A DNA stretch of 6,069 nucleotides from an uncultured Porphyromonadaceae bacterium (GTDB taxonomy: Bacteria > Bacteroidota > Bacteroidia > Bacteroidales > Paludibacteraceae): NCBI GenBank assembly GCA_937898265.1, contig CALEJM010000023.1, positions 1 to 6,069 on the forward strand, in the 5' to 3' direction. Shown here one piece after another: positions 1 to 6,069 of this stretch; positions within the stretch are counted from its first letter, which is position 1; each line of letters begins with the position of its first letter. A program made the position numbers and the translations under genes. The notes under the pieces are model-generated. The model did no database searches and was not told the origin of the DNA. It saw nothing but the letters and a program-made list of their open reading frames with translations.

Positions 1-363
1 ATCGGCAATATTGCCCAGTCATCTGAGATTTCAGGGGCTCTCGATTCACTGTTCGGATTAAGCCCGCTTGCATCAGGAATAGTTCTTGCTGTAATAGTTG
101 CTCTTATTATGGTAGGCGGAATCAGGTCTATAGGAACTGTTACTTCTTACCTTGTACCGTTTATGTCAGTTTTCTATATCATTGCCGGAGTTTTGGTAAT
201 CATTCTTAAGATAACCGAGATCCCTGCAATGTTTGCTCTTATTTTCAGAGAGGCATTCTCATTCAGCGCCATCGAAGGCGGATTCATGGGAATCGTTATC
301 ATGAATGCCATGAAACAGGGCTTTGCGCGCGGTGTATTCTCAAACGAGGCAGGTCTTGGCTCT
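1..363 (+). CDS. Alanine/glycine:cation symporter (AGCS family), internal fragment
   Basis: Reading frame 1 is open from the first base, so the start lies outside the window. The fragment (about 121 residues) looks like an inner-membrane sodium/alanine (or glycine) symporter of the AGCS/AlsT family. It opens with the GNIAQS-type motif that corresponds to GNMVQS in the family. Two strongly hydrophobic segments follow, at about residues 25-42 and 48-68. It then reaches the hallmark GGF...AMKQGFARGVFSNEAGLGS at about residues 96-121. In intact members this motif continues into a small-residue run (AP-type) and several more membrane helices. Here, right after EAGLGS, the protein instead becomes a ThiG-like tail and stops at 414, so the C-terminal part of the transporter is missing. 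Codon use (GGA, GTA, CTT, several ATA) is unlike the thi genes. The family call is confident; the exact substrate is not known. It has no evident link to thiamin. Confidence 0.8.
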
Positions 364-414
364 GTCAGTGATTGTGCCGAAGCATCAAGTCCACTTACTG
401 CATTCCTCAATTAA
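364..414 (+). CDS. thiG: C-terminal tail of thiazole synthase ThiG (partial, fused to symporter fragment)
   Basis: The last 16 or so codons before the TAA at 412-414 read VSDCAEASSPLTAFLN. This is not symporter sequence; it matches the conserved end of ThiG (A-T/S-S-P-L-T-G-F-L in known ThiG proteins, as I recall them). ThiG condenses deoxyxylulose 5-phosphate, dehydroglycine and ThiS thiocarboxylate into the thiazole phosphate. ThiG proteins also carry an EAGLG-like stretch just before this tail, so bases 346-363 could belong to either gene and the join lies within or next to them. Position supports the call: thiG directly before thiC is a usual order in Bacteroidota. Everything upstream of this tail (the TIM-barrel body of ThiG, and thiS) is absent. 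The call rests on a short stretch, but motif and context agree. Confidence 0.72.
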   Translation, partial: VSDCAEASSPLTAFLN

Positions 415-418
415 TATT

Positions 419-2163
<1,745 letters not shown>

Positions 2164-2166
2164 GTT

Positions 2167-3303
2167 ATGTTCAGCGAATATCTTGAAAAGAACTTCAACT
2201 GGGATGAGGTCACGGAGCGCATCAATAGCAAAACCGACCGTGACGTTCGTCGTGCCTTAGCGAGTCAGCATTGCACCGAAGAGGATTTCATGGCGTTGAT
2301 ATCGCCAGCCGCCGCCCCTTATTTGGAGCAGATGGCAGCCCTCGCAAAGCAATATACAGAAGCCCGTTTTGGACGCACCATCTCGATGTTCATCCCACTT
2401 TATCTGACCAACTCATGCACCAACTCCTGCATCTATTGCGGTTTCCATATCTCCAACCCAATGGCGCGCACCATCTTGACGGAGGAGGAGATGGTCAATG
2501 AGTTCAAGGCAATCAAACAACTCGGGCCTTTCGAGAATCTCTTGATGGTGACAGGCGAGAATCCTGCCAAGGCGGGTGTTGACTATCTGGCAAAGGCGCT
2601 CGACCTCGCCAAGCCTTATTTCTCCAACCTCAAACTGGAGGTGATGCCTTTGAAAGCAGAGGAATATGAACTGCTGACCCACCACGGTCTCAACGGCGTC
2701 ATCTGTTTCCAAGAGACTTACCATAAGGATAACTACAAAATCTATCATCCACGCGGAATGAAAAGCAACTTCGACTGGCGTGTCAACGGTTTCGACCGCA
2801 TGGGCCAAGCTGGCGTTCATTCCATCGGCATGGGTGTTCTGATTGGCCTGGAAAAAGAATGGCGCACTGATATCACGATGATGGCTATCCATTTGCGTTA
2901 TCTGCAGAAACACTATTGGCGCACCAAATACTCGGTGAATTTCCCTCGTATGCGACCCAGCGAAAATGGTGGTTTCCAACCAAATGTGGTACTTCAAGAC
3001 CGCGAATTGGCTCAAGCTACCTTTGCGATGCGTATCTTTGACCACGATGTTGACATCAGCTATTCAACTCGTGAGCCTGCCGACATCCGCGACCACATGG
3101 CAACCCTTGGTGTCACCACGATGAGTGCTGCCAGCAAGACAGAACCAGGCGGATACTATAGCTATCCGCAGACTCTGGAGCAGTTCCATGTGAGTGATGA
3201 ACGTAGTGTTGAAGAGGTTGCGGAGGCTTTGCGTCGCGTAGGTCGCGAACCGGTTTGGAAAGACTGGGATGCTTCTTTTGACTTTACCAAACAACAACGA
3301 TAA
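2167..3303 (+). CDS. thiH: 2-iminoacetate synthase ThiH (tyrosine lyase)
   Basis: ThiH is a radical-SAM enzyme that cleaves tyrosine to dehydroglycine (2-iminoacetate) and p-cresol. ThiG uses the dehydroglycine for the thiazole ring. This is the route typical of anaerobes, in place of the glycine oxidase ThiO. The protein has 378 residues against 377 in E. coli. The CX3CX2C cluster motif is Cys84, Cys88 and Cys91 (TNSCTNSCIYCGFH), one residue from the E. coli positions. Other family landmarks are LEVMPL (about 157-162), FQETYH, GMGVLIGLE, SVNFPRMRP, STREPADIRDH and SAASKTEPGGY. The usual C-terminal QFHVSDERS is followed by a PVWKDWD-type end. The ATG follows the thiC stop by 3 bases and thiF begins 2 bases after the thiH stop, so the genes are co-transcribed and probably translationally linked. 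The gene is complete and ordinary in sequence. Confidence 0.97.
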   Translation: MFSEYLEKNFNWDEVTERINSKTDRDVRRALASQHCTEEDFMALISPAAAPYLEQMAALAKQYTEARFGRTISMFIPLYLTNSCTNSCIYCGFHISNPMARTILTEEEMVNEFKAIKQLGPFENLLMVTGENPAKAGVDYLAKALDLAKPYFSNLKLEVMPLKAEEYELLTHHGLNGVICFQETYHKDNYKIYHPRGMKSNFDWRVNGFDRMGQAGVHSIGMGVLIGLEKEWRTDITMMAIHLRYLQKHYWRTKYSVNFPRMRPSENGGFQPNVVLQDRELAQATFAMRIFDHDVDISYSTREPADIRDHMATLGVTTMSAASKTEPGGYYSYPQTLEQFHVSDERSVEEVAEALRRVGREPVWKDWDASFDFTKQQR

Positions 3304-3305
3304 GC

Positions 3306-4001
3306 ATGGATTTGCTGAAACGATACGACCGTCAAATCCTGATGTCCGAGATTGGTGAGGAGGGACAACGCAGACTGAAAGCCAGTCACGTCGTTGTCGT
3401 TGGCGCTGGCGGATTAGGTTCGCCCGTGCTGACCTTCCTCGTCAATGCCGGCGTCGGAAAAATCTCTTTCTTTGACGACGATGTGGTCAGTGTTTCGAAT
3501 CTCCAACGTCAGTTTCTCTACGCATCCGCTCAAGTAGGGGAGCGTAAGGTAGATTGTGCCAAGGAGTTTCTTTCTCAACGCAATCCAGAGGTGGAAATCA
3601 ATGGCTACGCCCAACGTTTTGATGATTCGCCTTTGGTACATGACCTTGTGGCTCAATGTGATGCTGTCGTTGACTGTTGCGATAACTTCCAAACCCGCTA
3701 TCTTTTTAACGACCTCTGTGTTCAGTATGGCAAACCGATGGTTTATGGTGCTATCAACGCACTCGCTGGTCAGGTAGCTATCCTTTGTCACCCTGCAGGA
3801 AAAGCCACCTATCGAACACTGTTTCCGGAATCATCTGGTGCCAAGGCTAATAAGGCTGTCCTTGGACCAACCCCAGGCATTGTCGGTTCCGTTCAAGCGT
3901 TGCAAACAATCTTATTGCTGGCGGGTAGTCCGAAAGTGTTGATTGACTGCTTGTGGACCATCGACCTCTCTACTATGATGTCCAATGTCTTTGATCTATA
4001 G
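3306..4001 (+). CDS. thiF: ThiF/MoeB/HesA-family adenylyltransferase, short form without zinc cysteines
   Basis: This E1-like enzyme adenylates the C-terminal glycine of a ubiquitin-fold sulfur carrier, here presumably ThiS, before sulfur transfer. Visible residues in the 231-residue protein are Arg9 near the N-terminus and the nucleotide loop GAGGLGS (33-39). An acidic DDD at 57-59 is followed by N65, R68 and Q69 (SNLQRQF), then Lys81 and Asp126 in DCCDN. These match the ATP/Mg residues known from MoeB. E. coli ThiF (251 residues) has four zinc cysteines in two CX2C pairs and Cys184, which takes part in the ThiS acyl disulfide. None of these is present here: the region reads YRTLFP...NKAVLGPTPG, and the C-terminus ends soon after LWTIDLSTMMS. 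The only cysteines past residue 138 are Cys161 and Cys215. Operon context (2 bases from both neighbours) argues for ThiS as partner. Adenylation is well supported; the sulfur-transfer mechanism is open. Confidence 0.9.
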   Translation: MDLLKRYDRQILMSEIGEEGQRRLKASHVVVVGAGGLGSPVLTFLVNAGVGKISFFDDDVVSVSNLQRQFLYASAQVGERKVDCAKEFLSQRNPEVEINGYAQRFDDSPLVHDLVAQCDAVVDCCDNFQTRYLFNDLCVQYGKPMVYGAINALAGQVAILCHPAGKATYRTLFPESSGAKANKAVLGPTPGIVGSVQALQTILLLAGSPKVLIDCLWTIDLSTMMSNVFDL

Positions 4002-4003
4002 GC

Positions 4004-4573
4004 ATGTCTGAGTTCAAACTGATATATATCACCACTCCGAATTTTTGGAAAGGCGAAGCTGAGGCAATCGTTTCGCTGATGGAACATTCGGATAATTTTG
4101 TGCTCCATCTCCGCAAACCCGAAGCCTCAGAATCGGATATCGTTGCCCTTTTGGAGTCAATCCCGAAGGTGTTTTATCCTCGCATTGTGCTCCATAGCTG
4201 TTTTCATCTCTGTGAGCAATATGGTTTGCGAGGCATTCATCTGAATAGTCGGGAGAATACGATTCCAAAGCATTTCAGTGGAACCATCAGTCGTTCTTGT
4301 CATACCTTAGAGGAATTAGCTCTCTATAATCAGCAGCAATACGACTACCTGACTTTGAGTCCTATCTTTGACAGCATCTCTAAAGTCGGATACCAGTCAG
4401 CCTTCACACCCGAAGTGATTGCCAAGGCTGTAGAACAAGGAATTATCAATCGCCGCACCATTGCTCTCGGTGGAGTGACTCGTGCTTCTCTCCCTTTGCT
4501 GCAAACGATGGGCTTTGGCGGAGCGGCCATGTTAGGCGAAATATGGAAACCATGGAACACCCAATCATACTGA
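4004..4573 (+). CDS. thiE: ThiE/TenI-family protein (thiamin-phosphate synthase or thiazole tautomerase)
   Basis: ThiE joins HMP-PP with thiazole phosphate to give thiamin phosphate; TenI, of the same TIM-barrel fold, aromatises the thiazole. The protein has 189 residues, slightly short for either. Family landmarks are LHLRKP (34-39; QLREK in ThiE), GIHLNSREN (77-85; GVHLGQED in ThiE), SRSCHT (96-101), YLTLSPIFDSISK (115-127; GPVFPTxTK in ThiE) and ALGGVT near the C-terminus. Compared with ThiE, the glutamine and lysine of QLREK are replaced, the GQED acidic motif is altered, and TxTK has become SISK with Lys127 kept. The histidine in the GHVF stretch that marks B. subtilis TenI is also missing (SPIF here). 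It is therefore intermediate. Bacteroidota operons often carry a regular thiE upstream (thiS-thiE-thiG) plus this second copy, which favours a TenI-like or divergent role. Family call firm, exact reaction uncertain. Its end overlaps thiD. Confidence 0.78.
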   Translation: MSEFKLIYITTPNFWKGEAEAIVSLMEHSDNFVLHLRKPEASESDIVALLESIPKVFYPRIVLHSCFHLCEQYGLRGIHLNSRENTIPKHFSGTISRSCHTLEELALYNQQQYDYLTLSPIFDSISKVGYQSAFTPEVIAKAVEQGIINRRTIALGGVTRASLPLLQTMGFGGAAMLGEIWKPWNTQSY

Positions 4574-5310
4574 CGATAGCGGGCAGTGACCCTTCTGGAG
4601 GCGCAGGCATTCAGGCAGACATCAAGACCATCTCTGCCTTAGGTGGTTATGCCGCTTCAGCCATCACTGCTATCACTGTTCAAAACACTATGGGCGTGAC
4701 GCAGAGTCAGCCCGTCTCTTCGGAATTGTTGAAGGCGCAGTTGGAGGCCGTCTTGTCCGACTTAGCCGTTGACGCTGTAAAGATTGGAATGCTTGCCACC
4801 GCTGAAAATGTGTCTGTTGTAGCAGAAATGCTTCAGAAATACCCCGTGAAACATGTGGTTTGCGACCCAGTGATTTTGTCGACGTCGGGCCACGAACTCC
4901 TCTCTGCAGAGGGGGTGGAATTGGCTAAGCAAAAATTGTTTCCATTATGCACCCTTATCACGCCGAATCTGCCGGAAGCCAACCTGTTGGGTGGTGACGG
5001 ACAAAGTCTGGCTCAGCGTTATCATACTTCTTGTTTGGTAAAAGGGGGGCATGCTGAGGGGGAACTGATGACCGATATTTTATATCACGGAGGCAAAGAA
5101 TATCGTTTCACCACTCCAAAGATAGCCACTAAAAACCTTCACGGCACAGGATGTACACTATCTTCGGCCATCTCAACCTATTTGGCTATGGGGCATGAGT
5201 TGCCTCAATCAGTAGAATTAGCCAAGCAGTATATCTCGAAATGTATTGCCGCAGCGGTTGATTTGCCGATAGGACATGGCAATGGTCTGTTGTGGCACTT
5301 CCCAAGATAA
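4552..5310 (+). CDS. thiD: HMP/HMP-phosphate kinase ThiD
   Basis: ThiD phosphorylates hydroxymethylpyrimidine and HMP-P to HMP-PP, the pyrimidine substrate of ThiE. It belongs to the ribokinase fold. Landmarks are TIAGSDPSGGAGIQADIK at the N-terminus, ITVQNTMGV, VKIGML, CDPVILSTSG, ITPNLPEANLL, LVKGGH, and the anion-hole/catalytic HGTGC with Cys201 (counting from 4552). Two in-frame ATGs exist, 4543 and 4552. I chose 4552 because family members start only a few residues before the IILTIAGSD strand; 4543 would add only MET. Either way the gene overlaps the end of the ThiE/TenI gene, by 22 or 31 bases, indicating translational coupling. Between NLPEA and VKGGH the protein is about 12 residues shorter than the usual form, probably a trimmed helix or loop away from the catalytic residues. 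It is the last gene of the operon and is followed by a terminator. Confidence 0.95.
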   Translation: MEHPIILTIAGSDPSGGAGIQADIKTISALGGYAASAITAITVQNTMGVTQSQPVSSELLKAQLEAVLSDLAVDAVKIGMLATAENVSVVAEMLQKYPVKHVVCDPVILSTSGHELLSAEGVELAKQKLFPLCTLITPNLPEANLLGGDGQSLAQRYHTSCLVKGGHAEGELMTDILYHGGKEYRFTTPKIATKNLHGTGCTLSSAISTYLAMGHELPQSVELAKQYISKCIAAAVDLPIGHGNGLLWHFPR

Positions 5311-5316
5311 GAAATA

Positions 5317-5350
5317 AAAAGAGGGTCTGGAAATTTCCAAACCCTCTTTT
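5317..5350. terminator. Bidirectional intrinsic terminator between thiD and the aminopeptidase gene
   Basis: AAAAGAGGGT (5317-5326) pairs perfectly with ACCCTCTTTT (5341-5350). After one C-A mismatch (5327/5340) the stem continues with TGGAA/TTCCA, leaving a very small A/T loop. The T-run on the 3' side serves thiD, and the A-run on the 5' side becomes a U-run when read on the minus strand. One hairpin can therefore end both converging transcripts. It begins 7 bases after the thiD stop and ends 20 bases before the end of the minus-strand gene. Confidence 0.9.
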
Positions 5351-5370
5351 GTTATGATTAGGGGTGAAGA

Positions 5371-6069
5371 TTATTTCTGTCTTGCCTTTGCAGCGGCACG
5401 CATCACAGCCTCAACAGCAGCAACTGTCTTTGGCAGTGGTTGGCCCAAAACGCGGCAACCGTCCTCGGTGATGAGGATATCGTCTTCGATGCGGATGCCA
5501 CCGAAACCGATGTATTTTCTTACCTCTTTGTAGTTGATATACTCGGTGAATTTGCCCTCTTTTTCCCATTTCTCGATGAGTTCTGGAATGAAGTAGATAC
5601 CTGGTTCAACGGTAACGATGAAGCCTGGTTTCAATCGGCGACCGCAACGGAGTGAAGCGTGACCAAAGATGGAGCTACGTTTGATTTCGTTGTCGTAGCC
5701 TACGTTGTTCTCGCCGAGGTTCTCCATGTCGTGGGTATCCAAGCCGAGCATGTGACCAAGTCCGTGAGGCATGAAGAGGGCGTGAGCACCAGCTTTGGCA
5801 GCCTCTTTAGGATCGCCTTTCATCAAGCCGAGGCGTGTGAGACCTTCTGCAATGATGGTGCAGGCATTCAAGTGAACGTCCCAATAAGGGATGCCTGGAC
5901 GAGCCATGCCGATACTCTCGAGGTTGGCACGCAAAACGATTTCGTAAACCTCTTTCTGTTTCTTGCTGAACTTGCCAGAAACCGGGAAGGTGCGTGTGTA
6001 GTCTGAGGAGTAACCGGTGTGTGATTCGGCACCGAGGTCCACCAGCAAGAGGCGACCGTTGGGGAGGCG
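5371..6069 (-). CDS. pepP: Xaa-Pro aminopeptidase (aminopeptidase P, peptidase M24), C-terminal part
   Basis: This cytosolic dimetal enzyme removes N-terminal residues that precede proline. The frame is open to the window edge (RLPNGRLLLVDLGAE from 6069), so the N-terminal domain and start are outside. A TTG at 6048 is internal, not a start. The 232 residues present hold the pita-bread catalytic domain. The first aspartate ligand is in LVDLGAE and the second 12 residues later in SSDYTRTFP. The histidine ligand region is MPHGLGHMLGLDTHDM. The glutamates are in VTVEPGIYF and in GGIRIEDDILIT. All five metal-ligand positions of E. coli PepP have counterparts. The C-terminus (VAAVEAVMRAAAKARQK) is complete, with TAA at 5373-5371. 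It converges on the thiamin operon and shares a terminator with it. No functional link to thiamin is evident. Confidence 0.93.
   Translation of the reverse strand, partial: RLPNGRLLLVDLGAESHTGYSSDYTRTFPVSGKFSKKQKEVYEIVLRANLESIGMARPGIPYWDVHLNACTIIAEGLTRLGLMKGDPKEAAKAGAHALFMPHGLGHMLGLDTHDMENLGENNVGYDNEIKRSSIFGHASLRCGRRLKPGFIVTVEPGIYFIPELIEKWEKEGKFTEYINYKEVRKYIGFGGIRIEDDILITEDGCRVLGQPLPKTVAAVEAVMRAAAKARQK

Noticed and set aside
109..414. A separate 101-residue gene starting at 109
   Set aside because: The frame is open and symporter-like from base 1; 109 is an internal methionine in a membrane segment.
4543..4551. thiD start at the upstream ATG (4543)
   Set aside because: Possible, but it adds only three residues beyond the normal family N-terminus; 4552 fits better. 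I cannot exclude 4543 from sequence alone.
5440..6006. Two plus-strand open frames opposite the aminopeptidase gene (5440-5655, 5659-6006)
   Set aside because: The minus strand encodes a clear M24 peptidase with all metal ligands. The plus-strand frames show no family features.
6046..6048. TTG as start codon of the aminopeptidase
   Set aside because: The frame continues upstream with the family stretch LPNGRLLLVD to the window edge, so the TTG encodes an internal leucine.

Overview
The window carries most of a thiamin (vitamin B1) biosynthesis operon from a bacterium of the phylum Bacteroidota, probably Prevotella-like. Reasons are the gene order (thiG tail)-thiC-thiH-thiF-thiE/tenI-thiD, starts without purine-rich Shine-Dalgarno sites (A-rich leaders such as the one before thiC), and an M24 aminopeptidase P of the type common in that phylum. 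The genus is inference from general resemblance.

Layout. Positions 1-363 encode part of an alanine/glycine:cation symporter (AGCS family), running in from the left. At a short shared motif (EAGLGS, 346-363) the frame changes without a stop into the last residues of ThiG, ending at 414. A 54-base gap with a perfect hairpin leads to thiC (469-2163). Then come thiH (2167-3303), thiF (3306-4001), a ThiE/TenI-family gene (4004-4573) and thiD (start 4552 or 4543, end 5310). All are on the plus strand, 2-3 bases apart or overlapping, so they are almost surely one transcript. A near-perfect two-way terminator hairpin (5317-5350) separates thiD from a converging, incomplete Xaa-Pro aminopeptidase gene on the minus strand (5371-6069).

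How the genes work together. ThiC makes HMP-P (the pyrimidine) from aminoimidazole ribotide, and ThiD phosphorylates it to HMP-PP. ThiH supplies dehydroglycine from tyrosine, ThiF activates the sulfur carrier ThiS, and ThiG builds the thiazole. A ThiE/TenI protein joins the two halves or aromatises the thiazole. ThiS, most of ThiG, and any second ThiE are not in the window, and neither is a TPP riboswitch.

The main surprise is not a new system but signs that the sequence is a mosaic. There is a symporter::ThiG fusion at about 346-366, and an abrupt codon-use change inside thiC at about 1000-1100, in its most conserved stretch and around a 16-base perfect palindrome. Both points lie where unrelated or related genes share sequence. 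A chimeric assembly is the simplest reading; recombination is the alternative. Secondary points are a ThiF without the zinc cysteines and transfer cysteine of E. coli ThiF, and a ThiE-family protein with an altered active site.
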